From positions 40,413,187-40,477,186 of the forward strand of contig NC_088301.1 of assembly GCF_032854445.1 (NCBI RefSeq): DNA of 64,000 nt, given 5' to 3'. The position numbers and the translations under genes were made by a program. The stretch is from Liolophura sinensis (lineage: Eukaryota; Mollusca; Polyplacophora; Chitonida; Chitonidae). The notes under the pieces are model-generated. The model worked only from the letters and a program-made list of their open reading frames with translations, made no database searches and had not been told where the DNA came from. Of the stretch, positions 13,901 through 23,799 are shown piece by piece (the stretch's first letter is position 1; every line of letters begins with the position of its first letter).

Positions 13901-15463
13901 GACATGCGTCGGAAGCCATGTCAGAAAACGCTTCCTTTCCAATTCGCTTACAAAAACGAACGTGTTATATTCTCTAATCGGTTTGTCGCATGCCATGGTA
14001 TGGAGAATGGAGGTGTGCACTTCCTGGCGAATCCGTCTTCATAATGGTGACAGCTGATTGTCATTTGCATTTCTGCAGCCTGCCAACTAAGTCATCTGCT
14101 CGAATTGCGGACATGGCATTGTCGTCAGGGTGACACCATAAAAAATACACGGACAAATTCCGATGAGAAATCACGTTGTTCGTCACCATCCATTGCTGAA
14201 CTCCCCCCATCCCCCACTCTATGCTCTGGGGAAGACTTTTTTCAGGCTTTATTTCGTAATAACCGAGCCACTGTGTCATTTTTATTACATTTTACTCTCC
14301 TTTGAGCTCATTTTGTGTCATTTTATTAGACTGGGGCTCCCGAAGATTGCAAAACCTCGCAACCTCTTGATATCTTTTCTTCTGTCTCCCACATGAGTTA
14401 TGATATGCACGGCTAAATGCTAATATGCAGGTCTCAAGATATCAAGTCAAAAGCAGTTTCCGCTATTTCATATTGGACAAAATATTAACCATGCATTCAG
14501 GCGAGTCCCTCATGTCGCCGTTTATATGATAGTTCTGAGCGAATGCTTTGTTGCCGTTTTCCGGAGATTTAAACATAATATACAGAGTTCAAATGCCCTC
14601 TGCATGCAGCCCTTTTAAATAATGGAACTTACAACGTACAGGTATAAATACGACTGCAAATGAATCCACGGCCGTAATTTAGAAGCAAAGAGTAAGTTAA
14701 ATATTCTTTCAAATGTGGAATGCATAGACTAATGTTGTAAAATTTTGAAAACAGAATTTTTTCTGAAAATAAAGCGAAGATTGGATTTTTTCTACTACAT
14801 ATAATAATTACCTATAGTGTTATGTATAAGCAAACATTATCAATGGCTGTAAGCAGTGTATTTGGCCGTATGACACGTTTGCAGTGCGTCCATTATGAAG
14901 GTAGTGAATCAGGATATTTAAGTTTCCAGGCACGGATTGGAGATTTATTCTACGCATGCATGTGCATATCGGTCGTCTATAACATGCGGTTAAATTTAAT
15001 TCGGCTCTTGTCCTGTTTTACTCTAACGACGATGGGACAGCGAGCATATTTTCACTGAAAGGTTTTAGAAAAGCCATCAGATGAGTCATTTCTAAAAGGA
15101 AGAAAAAATAGAAAATGCCATTCGCTATTGCTTTTTTGTTGCGCGACCTGCATCAAGCCCTTGAATAGACCATGTGCATATAGCGATGCTTTATAATTGA
15201 CCAGTGTGCTAGGTGACGTTGGTAAAAGCATTGCAGTTCAATGCTCAGTGAGTTCAGTTGGCCTCCACATGGTGGGCGTCACATTCCCATACGTATAGTG
15301 CAGATCCAACATATAATTATCTACATCGCTTGAGCATATATAACCCTACACATATAGTAGCTTAAATGACACCTTAAACCACACACAATAAATGCCTAGA
15401 CAATATACGCAAAGGCATAAAATATTAATGTATACAGCTATAGGCTTTGTCATGATGTCTAAA
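10919..15463. other. No gene seen; AT-rich non-coding
   Basis: Many overlapping frames of 60 to 90 codons occur on both strands, as expected by chance. None shows a domain, signal peptide or splice-bounded structure that I recognise. A strong-looking minus-strand donor (AAG followed by GTAAGTAAAT, around 11450) has no convincing exon attached. No repeat family member was recognised. Confidence 0.5.
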
Positions 15464-15630
15464 CGGGTTGGCTTCCTCTCCGGCCGCACGTAGAAAGGTC
15501 TGCCACCAACCTGCGGATGGTCGTAGGTTTTTATCGAGCTCTGCCCGATTTCCTCAAACCGTAATGCTGACCGACTTCGTATAAGTGAAATATTCTTGAG
15601 TACGACGTAAAACACCAATCAAATAAATAG
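15464..15630 (+). mobile_element. SINE, 5'-truncated, plus strand
   Basis: The stretch begins GGTTGGCTTCCTCTCC and carries the body CAACCTGCGGATGGTCGTAGG, a TCTGCCCGATTTCC block, GTATAAGTGAAATATTC and the tail ACGACGTAAAACACC with AATAAATAG. The tRNA-like head is missing, a common result of incomplete reverse transcription. It belongs to the same family as the full-length copies at 16383-16640 and 60512-60777. Confidence 0.85.
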
Positions 15631-15957
15631 AATAGTCCTCAGATTTTCCTGCAACATGCTGGAGGGCGTATAGACCGCTAAGCAGTATGTGTGATGGATG
15701 ATGCATAAATAAAATTATGTAAATGTAGTCGATAGCTTTGCTTTATCTTGTACATATATTTGCCTTCAGAGTGGAAATCTAGGTCTAATAAATCTTAAAG
15801 CAGAACATTTTTTTCCGCTCTATCAAATATCAATTGCCACTGGGCATTTATTCCGTTCGTTCTTGAACACGATGTTACATAACCTCTGGAACCAACATAA
15901 CATTATTATATTACATTGTTACATTAGTTCCAGATAGCAATACACACGAAGCAATAG

Positions 15958-16114
15958 ATTAAATGATTGTGGCTTAACGCCTAGGAACAACTGCGACAGA
16001 CTCATTACAACGGACACCCTATGTATCTAAATATTTATTTCTTTATTAATTTAAAGGCTCCTAGGTGATTGCGCCGCGCTGGCACGCTAAACATCTCGGC
16101 CACTGAGGCCCCCA
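15958..16114 (-). mobile_element. SINE-derived remnant: head joined to A-rich tail
   Basis: On the minus strand the right end reads GGGGGCCTCAGTGGCCGAG, then TTTAGCGTGCCAGCGC, the tRNA-like head of the SINE family. It stops after CACCTAGGAGCCT and runs straight into TTAATAAAGAAATAAAT, with a second tail-like AGGCGTTAAGCC near 15970. The B box, core and most of the body are absent. Either an internal deletion or a head-only derivative would explain this. Confidence 0.55.
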
Positions 16115-16118
16115 TCCT

Positions 16119-16354
16119 AAAGTTCCAACTGACTCAAAAATTCAGTTGAGCAAATTCAATTCAGAAAACTGAATCACATGACCAGATCAGCTGGATCATG
16201 AAACTCATCTGGTTATATTGTTGACTCACTAGGTTAGTCGGAAAACTCATGGGAGTGTTTCATGGCTCAGCTGATCTCGTCATGTGACTTAGTTTTCTGA
16301 GCTGAATTAGCTCAATTGCATAATTGAGATTTTTGAGTGCGTTGACCTAACTTT
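16119..16354. mobile_element. Fold-back (MITE-like) element with ~90-bp inverted repeats
   Basis: The left arm (about 16119-16205) and the reverse complement of the right arm (about 16257-16354) align closely. Shared blocks include ACTCAAAAAT, TCAGAAAACT, TCACATGAC, AGATCAGCTG and CATGAAAC. Only about 50 bp separate the arms, so most of the element can fold into one long hairpin. It encodes nothing. A clear target duplication was not seen, so the superfamily is unknown. It lies directly between two SINE copies. Confidence 0.75.
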
Positions 16355-16370
16355 TCTTTCGGTGATGGAA

Positions 16371-16650
16371 GACTTTCTTATTTTTATTTTTTTTTTTGAT
16401 TGTTGTTTTACGCCGTACTCAAGAATATTTCGCTTATACGACGGCGGTCAGCATTATGGTGGGTGGAAACCGGGCAGAACATGGGGGAAACCCACGACCA
16501 TCCGCAGGTTGCTGGAAGACCTTCCCACGTACGGCGGGAGAGGAAGCCAGCATAGGCTGGTCTTGAACTCACAGCGACCGCATTGGTGAGAGGCTTCCAG
16601 GTCACTACGCTGCGCTAGCGCGCTAACCGACTGAGCCAGACTTTCTTATT
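16371..16650 (-). mobile_element. Full-length tRNA-derived SINE with 12-bp target duplication
   Basis: On the minus strand the head reads TCTGGCTCAGTCGGTTAGCG (A box), then GGTCGCTGTGAGTTCAAGACC (B box), the body GCTGGCTTCCTCTCC, the GGATGGTCGTGGGTTTCCCCC core, AAATATTCTTGAGTACGGCG and the tail AAAACAACAATC followed by an A-rich end. The direct repeat GACTTTCTTATT at 16371-16382 and again at 16639-16650 flanks it, which marks insertion by target-primed reverse transcription. The copy has few differences from the presumed family consensus, so it may be fairly young. Open frames in it on both strands are not genes. Confidence 0.9.
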
Positions 16651-16950
16651 ATAAATGTCCATATTTTGAAGAAAATGTCTGTATTTAGCTAAAAAAATAT
16701 GGGCGTTTTGCCAATATGGCAGTTGCATATGAATTATGTAACACAGAGTAAATACAAATTAAGCATTTTTGAAACAACCGTACAAGATCTCAGTGGGATT
16801 CATGTTTAGTCTTCTTTCTACAATTCCTGAAACCAGTTTGAAAATAAGGTCAAAGATCTTCTCGGTTGGTGTCCGAGAGCTGAAGACAGAAAAAATACAT
16901 TGTTGCAGAGCTGATGACCCTTCCCACGGTAAACTGCCGTCAATGGTTTC

Positions 16951-17088
16951 TTGCGGTCTAGCACGAAGCTAACGTGTTATTTGCATAGGACAGTTTTGTC
17001 AAATTTTTGTTGGTTTTTTCGTCAAAACATGAAAACAGCCCCAAGTACACAAATAATTCTTGCAGATTTGTAATCGTGACGTCAACGG
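16951..17088 (+). repeat. Interspersed repeat, copy A
   Basis: This segment shares ordered blocks with 17712-17906: TAGCACGAAGCT, CGTGTT.TTTG, TTTGTCAA.TTT, and AAATAATTCTT.CAGATTTGTAA. It is the same unrecognised repeat, about 140-190 bp, in the same orientation. No coding content. Confidence 0.6.
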
Positions 17089-17479
17089 GCAGAAGATTTT
17101 TTTAGCTTATCAATAAAATTCAAAATGGCCGCTCAATCACGTGACTGGTAAAACAGCAGAAAACATCAAAAGTTGCTTCATATGTTTCTTGTTAAGAATC
17201 AAAGTTTGTTTTTTCTACCTTTACCAATTTTGGAGATATTTCACGACTTGACCAAGAATAATAATAATTAGCACAGCATGCAGTTATGCGGCTCCCAAGC
17301 GGTCTGTACACACACCTTTTAGCGTCCACTTTCTGAATCTTTCAACTTTCTCCTTCACAGACCGTTCAAATCTATCAGTTCTATGCTCTTCTGAAAAGAC
17401 CCCAGATTTGTCTAATACTAGCAAAAACATGGACGCAATCCATATAAGACAATAAACTGTCAAAGCAAGTGAATTTCAT

Positions 17480-17545
17480 GTACCGGTGGATTTGAACCAG
17501 TGACTGCTAGGGGCGATGTTCATTGAGGCTATAGTGAAGGGACGG
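17480..17545 (-). mobile_element. tRNA-like sequence, possible SINE head
   Basis: The minus strand reads TATAGCCTCAATG, which resembles an A box, and then CACTGGTTCAAATCCACCGG, a good B box with a short T-arm-like stem around TTCAAAT. The spacing is about right for pol III promoter elements. The rest of a tRNA cloverleaf cannot be drawn. It sits between the two copies of the repeat at 16951 and 17712. Confidence 0.35.
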
Positions 17546-17547
17546 TG

Positions 17548-17576
17548 AAAAAAAAAAAAAAAAAACCCACCCACCC
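17548..17576 (+). repeat. Poly-A run followed by CCCACCCACCCC
   Basis: Eighteen A residues (17548-17565) are followed by a C-rich stretch. It looks like a simple repeat; no attached retrocopy was recognised. Confidence 0.85.
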
Positions 17577-17711
17577 CAAAACATTGCTCTCAACTAGCAG
17601 TGCTGGAACACATGTATAGAGAGGTTGTTCCTTTGATCTACTGCTCCTGTCGTCAGACAGAATTAGAACACACGCCTTGTAGCTAGCACTCTTCAGTGAA
17701 AGGGTTTATTG

Positions 17712-17906
17712 CAGTGTAGCACGAAGCTTCCGTGTTGTTTGAATGGGAGGTTTGTCAATTTTGGTATCTATGTATGGTGGGGGGGGGGGGGGGTGGGGGG
17801 GTTGCATCATACTTCATATTTTTGATGTTTTGGGGTCATAACCTGATATCTATACCAAATACAAAAATAATTCTTACAGATTTGTAAACCGGACATCAAG
17901 GAGTAC
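17712..17906 (+). repeat. Interspersed repeat, copy B, with internal poly-G
   Basis: Second copy of the repeat at 16951-17088, sharing GTAGCACGAAGCTTCCGTG and AAATAATTCTTACAGATTTG. It is longer because a G-rich run (17779-17801, broken by one T) and about 40 bp more lie in the middle. The run is a possible G-quadruplex. Confidence 0.6.
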
Positions 17907-18245
17907 TAGACAATGAGTTTATTTAAGCATTTTAAGCAGTTTTTAGACTTAACCTACTTTTTTGCTATTTTCATTTTTTTTTTTACAATATAGGTACATC
18001 ATCCACCTGAACCTTGCAAGGGAAACTTGCCACGCTGTCCTAAATAAGCTAAAAATAAAGATCTATAGTTGATTTATCTACTGACCAATTTTCAGCTTCA
18101 TTGCTATTACGATGTCAGGTCACGAAATGACACGAAACTAATCTTCAAATGCAATTTAAAGAAAAAATATACATAGTAGGAAAAAACTAAAACACAGTCC
18201 TATTCAGCAGGTCAAACTACATATAAGTGCTGTCTTGTTTTTTTA

Positions 18246-18619
18246 ATGACAGGTCATCACGTGACTAGAACGAGCAGTAGCGAGCTTCCACATTTCTTGA
18301 CCGATTTGTATAAAATTTTCAATCCCGATACCCCCAGTAGTCTGGTACATGCATATCAGTTTTCAATGCAATCGGGCCAGCGGTTCTGGAGAAGTTTTTT
18401 TTTTTATCTATGCTGCTCCAATATGGCCGAAAAAGTGGGTCTCTGGTGGATAAAATTTTTACTCCAGTAGGTACGGTAGCCCAAGCGATTTGGTGATGAA
18501 CATGTATATAAAATTAACAGCTGTGACATGCAGTTTTCAGAGAAGAACAAAAACAATCTGAGCGAGAACAATAGTCTTCCAGGCAAAGTTTGGATGCCCA
18601 ATAATATTAATAATAATAG
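18246..18619 (+). repeat. Interspersed repeat of marine-invertebrate type, not coding
   Basis: Contains TTCTTGACCGATTTGTAT, a middle ending CAATCGGGCCAGCGGTTCTG, and GGAGAAG before a T-run. I recall this phrase pattern (cannot distinguish 'GGCCAGCGGTTCTGGAGAAG' versions) from abundant bivalve repeats, but cannot name the family. The end is rich in AATAAT. The frames of 74 and 76 codons in it are not genes. Confidence 0.4.
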
Positions 18620-18725
18620 TCGGAACGATTTCAAGAGGTGTCCCGCTAAGACAGTAGCGTGAACCCCTTATAATCGGAACGATTTCAAGTGGTGTTCCTC
18701 TAGGGTACTAGCGTGAACCCCAAAT
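18620..18725 (+). repeat. Two tandem copies of a 54-bp unit
   Basis: Units start at 18620 and 18674. Both begin TCGGAACGATTTCAAG, continue with GGTGT.CC and end TAGCGTGAACCCC. They are joined by short AATAAT-like spacers and sit at the end of the repeat that precedes them, so they may be its 3' terminus. Confidence 0.75.
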
Positions 18726-19037
18726 AATAAAGAGAAAAACCTTGCTTGCATAAACTGCATGTAACATTTTGTACTGCGGGACTGAAAAAATCAACATAGC
18801 AGTCGCAAATGTTTGTTGCAGTTGTTGCCCTTGGCTCGTTTTTGCTCTTTCTCCCCTACGCGGCGCTCTCGCCTACAGCTGGTGCGCTGAGCAAGGGGAA
18901 AGTACTAAAGATTAAGAAGATGTCGTCGTATTGGAACTTTAATAGTAACACTTCTGATGATTTTATATTTATATTGAAAATCCACCTCAACGTTTAATTT
19001 CACAGAACTAGTCAAACAGTTGCTAACTTGGCGGAAG

Positions 19038-19291
19038 GTTATGCTCTTAGTGTTCCTACCTGTATTCTTAGTAAAACCCACGTATTGCTTGGTCGTTGGC
19101 CAAATTCCAATAAATATCTAAGTTAAACTTCCTGGTGTGCCCTATAGATGTTTCAGTGTCAAAATGTGAAGGGAAACATCATGCCGGAGTTTTGATGTTT
19201 CTCTTTGGGTTTCTGTCTAACAAGGTAGACCAACGACCAAACAATATGTTGGTTTTACTAAAAATACATGTCGGAACACTCAGAGCATAAC
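19038..19291. mobile_element. Inverted-repeat element, 62-bp arms
   Basis: The left arm 19038-19099 starts GTTATGCTCT and ends TTGGTCGTTGG. The right arm 19230-19291 is its reverse complement with roughly eight mismatches. The 130-bp middle is non-coding and contains a smaller inverted pair, GATGTTTC and GAAACATC. The size and layout fit a MITE or fold-back element. No target duplication is obvious at the arm ends. Confidence 0.65.
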
Positions 19292-20109
19292 TTTATTGGA
19301 GCACTGCGAGCGCTTCAGTGCAAAGGGGCATGTTTGTTTTTGAGTCTTTTACCAAAAAGTGTTCAAATTATTGCAAACGTGCAAGATAAATTATCATGCA
19401 TGGCTGATAAGAACGTTTGTCTCAATTTATTTATTTAAATAAACATAATTATATTGAGTAATTTATGTTGGAAATCCAAAAACAATATGTTAAACAATAG
19501 AATACATTTAAGTTATTGACAGTGATTTTAAATTACCAGTAGGCTATTAAACTTTTTTCTTGTTTTTATTTCAGTGTTGAAATAGACATAGTCAAAATTA
19601 TTTCTTCTTAAAAAAATGTTAAAAAATATAACTAACATGCATCTCTTCCCTGGTCCAAAATCAAATGCACATGTACTTATTTCAAACATCAAATATTTCA
19701 GTGTTTAGATTGCCACATTCTGGGATGCATCATATGGTAGATAATTAGTGTACATAACGTAACACTTCAAAACTGTCTGAGGTGGTATCTGTACATAACT
19801 AGAATGGTTTTCCCATTCAAGCAAATCTGAAATGTATTATTGAACTGGTTATTCTTGTATAACTGAAACAGAGGCCTATGAAGGGTTTCAGAATTTTATG
19901 TTTATTATGCATGAGCTTAAGAGTCATGTTACATGTACTGACCATAACATCAATGTAAAAGTTGTTGTTTCGATTGGATAAGTGATATAGTAGAAAAGAT
20001 TAGAATAGATGCTAATGTCATTTCATTGCATGCATTTTTCAGTCTTTATTTTGGCTAAAGACACACTTACTTGTACTTAGCTAATTTTTAGAGTATATTT
20101 ACAATACTT
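19292..20109. other. No gene seen
   Basis: AT-rich sequence with no open frame, repeat or RNA gene that I can support. Confidence 0.55.
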
Positions 20110-20299
20110 TGTGAGTTCAAGCCCAGCTCATGATGGCTTCCTCTCCACGTGTACATGGGAAGGTCTGGCAGCAACCTGCAGACGTGGGTTTCCCCCCAGA
20201 CTCTCACCGGTTTCCTGCCGCCGTAATGCTCGCCGCTGTCGTACAAGTGAAATATTCTTGAGTACAGCATAAAACACCAATCAAATAAATAAATAAATA
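20110..20299 (+). mobile_element. SINE, 5'-truncated within the tRNA head
   Basis: It starts at GTGAGTTCAAGCCCAGCTC, the B-box end of the head, and continues with GATGGCTTCCTCTCC, GCAACCTGCAGACGTGG, CCGGTTTCCTGCCGCCG, TACAAGTGAAATATTC and the tail ACAGCATAAAACACC plus AAATAAATAAATAAAT. The A box is lost. Several CpG positions have decayed, so it is older than the copy at 16383-16640. Confidence 0.85.
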
Positions 20300-21604
20300 T
20301 TTGCATTTCGTCAAAGTTTTACGGGGAAGTTTTACAACAAAATGACACTGTTCTGGATAGAGCTTATGTGATGGGAAATCCCGCTTCAGTTCTCAACATG
20401 AATTTTGTCAAAGTGATGCAACTGATAAACTGTAAACCTCACCTATATCTTGATACCACCATACATGAATTTCACGCCACTTTTTCAGTGCCAGAGAATT
20501 GGTGTGCTTTTTTTTACAACTAAGCACAAGTATAATTTCTAACAGCATGACAATAGTTTCCTCTTTTTTGGAATAATCTGGGGTAACGTATTGATTTGTG
20601 GTCTGAAAAAATCTCATCTGACTGATTTCAGTAATCAAATGATATGACTCCCTCAAGCGAGTTGTGCATTGAACAATTAGTGAAGAGCCCTGGTGAACAT
20701 GCCTCAACGTTTTAGGCCAGTTACTCTGGGTGAAATATATTATGCAGGAAAATGGCCTGTGGAAGGTCTTACATCAGAAGTCAGCCAAGGTGGTGAGGTC
20801 TGGAGGGATTTGCGACAGAGGACAAGGTAGCATAATAAGCCGATTTCCGCAGCTGCAGCTGCAAACACGCAACTCTAAGATTACATCACATTGTTTAAGC
20901 CCTATACTCTTAATTTCCTGCTCTGAATTATTCGTCAGCACAAAGGGAATATGACAGCAGAGCATTAATCATGTGGGATTTTTCTCCTCAACTCTGGAAG
21001 CATGGGGATTATGCAGTTTTGTCAACTAATGAGTTCGCTTGCTTTGCCTCAGTTACATAATGCATTAGCCAAATGTTGAAGAATTTGGGTTCATCATTTG
21101 TTATCTTGGGGTAGAATTCATGTCACACAAATGAGGGCAACATTCTTTCTGAAGTGTGTTCTGAGGGCTTTGACTCAGCCTAATGTTATGATAACAACAC
21201 AGTCAGAAAAGCATGCATGATACTAATAGGAAGGAATACTCCCTCATACCCTAATTCTTAAATAATCATTCTTCATTTATCTAAGTTAAACAAAAAATTT
21301 AATAGGTGACACCAAACCATCTAATATTTGGACTGAAGTTTGATTTACTGAATTGATGTATATTGAAAATGATAGGAAAAAAAAAATTTTGAGAAATTAC
21401 CTGCATGAATCTGTGTTAGATCTCAAATTGAAATTGGAATGACTTGGGATACGCTGACTGTCACTTTTCTTCAGCAGTTGTTAGCAATTCTGTAGTTGCG
21501 AGGATGGCTGTCCACTTCACTGGTTTGCATTTAGTGGGTAACATTAACTGAATGTTCAGAATAAAAAGTATATACTTTTGAACATGAAACTGGTTTTTCT
21601 TTTA
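20300..21604. other. No gene supported
   Basis: A frame at 20730-20826 ends in a GACAAG/GTAGCA junction that looks like a weak donor, but there is no matching acceptor. Nothing else stands out before the minisatellite begins. Confidence 0.5.
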
Positions 21605-23799
21605 CTATCCCTTGTTCAGTGTGATCACTGTCCTTTATTCATGATAGTCTAGTAGAACATTATGATCACTATCCCTTGTGGACGGCATGAGTCTAGTAGA
21701 ACATTGTGATCACTATCCCTTGTTGACGACATGAGTCTAGTAGAACATTATGATCACTATCCCTTGTTGACGATATGAGTCTAGTAGAACATTGTGATCA
21801 CTATCCCTTGTTGATGACATGAGTCTAGTAAAACATTATGCCTTGTTGATGACATGAGTCTAGTAGAACATTGTGATCACTATCCCTTGTTGATGACATG
21901 AGTTTAGTAGAACACTGTGATAACTATCCCTTACTGATGACACAAGCCTAATAGAACATTGTGATAACTATCCCTTACTGATGACACGAGTCTAGTAGAA
22001 CATTGTGATCACTCTCCCTTGTTGATGACATCAGTCTAGTAGAACATTGTTATCATTATCCCTTGTTGATGACATCAGTCTAGTAGAACATTGTGATCAC
22101 TATCTCTTGTTGACGATATGGGTTTAGTAGAACATTGTGATCCCTACCTTGTTGATGACATGAGTCTAGTAGAACATTGTGATCACTATCCCCTTTTGAT
22201 GACATCAGTGTAGTAGAACATTATGATCACTATCTCTTGTTGATGACATGAGTGTAGTAGAACATTGTGATCACTCTCCCTTGTTGATGACATGAGTCTA
22301 GCAGAACATTATGCTCACTATCCCCTGTTGACAACATGAGTCTAGTAGAACATTGTGATCACTATCCCTTGTTGATGACATGAGTTTAGTAGAACATTGT
22401 GATCCCTACCTTGTTGATGACATGAGTCTAGCAGAACATTATGCTCACTTCCCCTTGTTGATGACATGAGTCTAGTAGAACATTATGATCACTATCTCTT
22501 GTTGACGACATGAGTCTAGTAGAACATTTTGATCACTATCCCTTGTTGATGACATAAGTCTAGTAGAACATTGTGATCCCTACCTTGTTGATGACACGAG
22601 TGTAGTAGAACATTGTGATCACTATCCCTTGTTGATGACATGAGTCTAGTAGAACACTGTGATCACTATCCCTTGTTGATGACATGAGTTTAGTACAACA
22701 TTATGCCCACACTTCCTTGTTGATGACATGAGTCTAGCAGAACATTTTGCTCACTATCCCTTGTTGATGACATGAGTGTAGTAGAAGATTGTGATCACTC
22801 TCCCTTGTTGATGACATGAGTCTAGTAGAACATTATGCCCACAATCCCTTGTTGATGACATGAGTCTAGCAGAACATTATGCTCACTTCCCCTTGTTGAT
22901 GACATGAGTCTAGTAGAACATTATGATCACTATCTCTTGTTGACGACATGAGTCTAGTAGAACATTTTGATCACTGTCCCTTGTTGATGACATAAGTCTA
23001 GTAGAACATTGTGATCCCTACCTTGTTGATGACACGAGTGTAGTAGAACATTGTGATCACTATCCCTTGTTGATGACATCAGTGTAGTAGAACATTATGA
23101 TCACTATCTCTTGTTGATGACATGAATCTAGTAGAACATTATGCCCACACTCCCTTGTTGATGACATGAGTCTAGCAGAACATTATGCTCACTATCCCTT
23201 GTTGATGACATGAGTCTAGTAGAACATTATGATCACTATCTCTTGTTGATGACATGAGTCTAGTAGAACATTGTGATCGCTATCCCTTGTTGACATGAGT
23301 TAAGTAGAACATTGTGATCCCTACCTTGTTGATGACATGAGTCTGGTAGAACATTGTGATCACTATCCCCTTTTGATGACATGAGTCTAGTAGAACATTA
23401 TGATCACTATCTCTTGTTGATGACATGAGTCTAGTAGAACATTGTGATCACTATCCCTTGTTGACACGAGTCTAGTAGAACATTGTGATCCCTACCTTGT
23501 TGATGACATGAGTCTAGTAGAACATTGTGATCACTATCCCTTTTGATGACATCAGTGTAGTAGAACATTATGATCACTATCTCTTGTTGACGACATGAGT
23601 CTAGTAGAACATTTTGATCACTATCCCTTGTTGATGACATAAGTCTAGTAGAACATTGTGATCCCTACCATGTGGATGACGTGAGTCTAGTAGAACATTG
23701 TGATCACTATCCCTTGTTGATGACATGAGTCTAGTAGAACACTGTGATAACTATCCGTTACTGATGACACAAGTCTAGTAGAACATTGTGATCACTACC
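21605..23799. repeat. Minisatellite array, ~49 units of 44 bp
   Basis: The unit runs GTGATCACTATCCCTTGTTG, ATGACATGAGTCTAG, TAGAACATT, 44 bp in all. About 49 units follow one another without gaps. Units differ by point changes and by a 2-bp-shorter form in which GTGATCACTATCC is replaced by GTGATCCCTACC (42 bp; seen near 22138, 22399, 22573, 23011, 23314, 23485 and 23658). Most units keep the palindrome GTGATCAC or ATGATCAC. The unit length is not a multiple of three and frames change from unit to unit, so the array is not a protein repeat; the 69-codon minus frame at 23431-23640 is an artefact. The left edge is gradual: the first units are degenerate. Confidence 0.97.
22441..23084. repeat. 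Higher-order duplication inside the minisatellite (438-bp period)
   Basis: A run of five variant units starting at ATGCTCACTTCCCC (22441) is repeated almost exactly from 22879. The offset of 438 bp equals nine 44-bp units plus one 42-bp unit. The order of diagnostic variants (CACTTCCCC, TATCTCTTG with GACGACATG, CATTTTGATC, CATAAGTC, CCCTACC with ACACGAGTG) is kept, so ten units were duplicated as a block. Confidence 0.85.

Noticed and set aside
20733-20826. Exon ending GACAAG/GTAGCA
   Set aside because: The donor is weak, no acceptor was found upstream and the frame continues past it without a break.
23431-23640. 69-codon minus frame with repeated HNVLLDSC-like peptide
   Set aside because: It is the 44-bp minisatellite read in one frame; unit length is not a multiple of three and the frame survives only because of indels.
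21605-23799. Possible CRISPR array
   Set aside because: Units are contiguous 44-mers without unique spacers, and the surroundings are eukaryotic.
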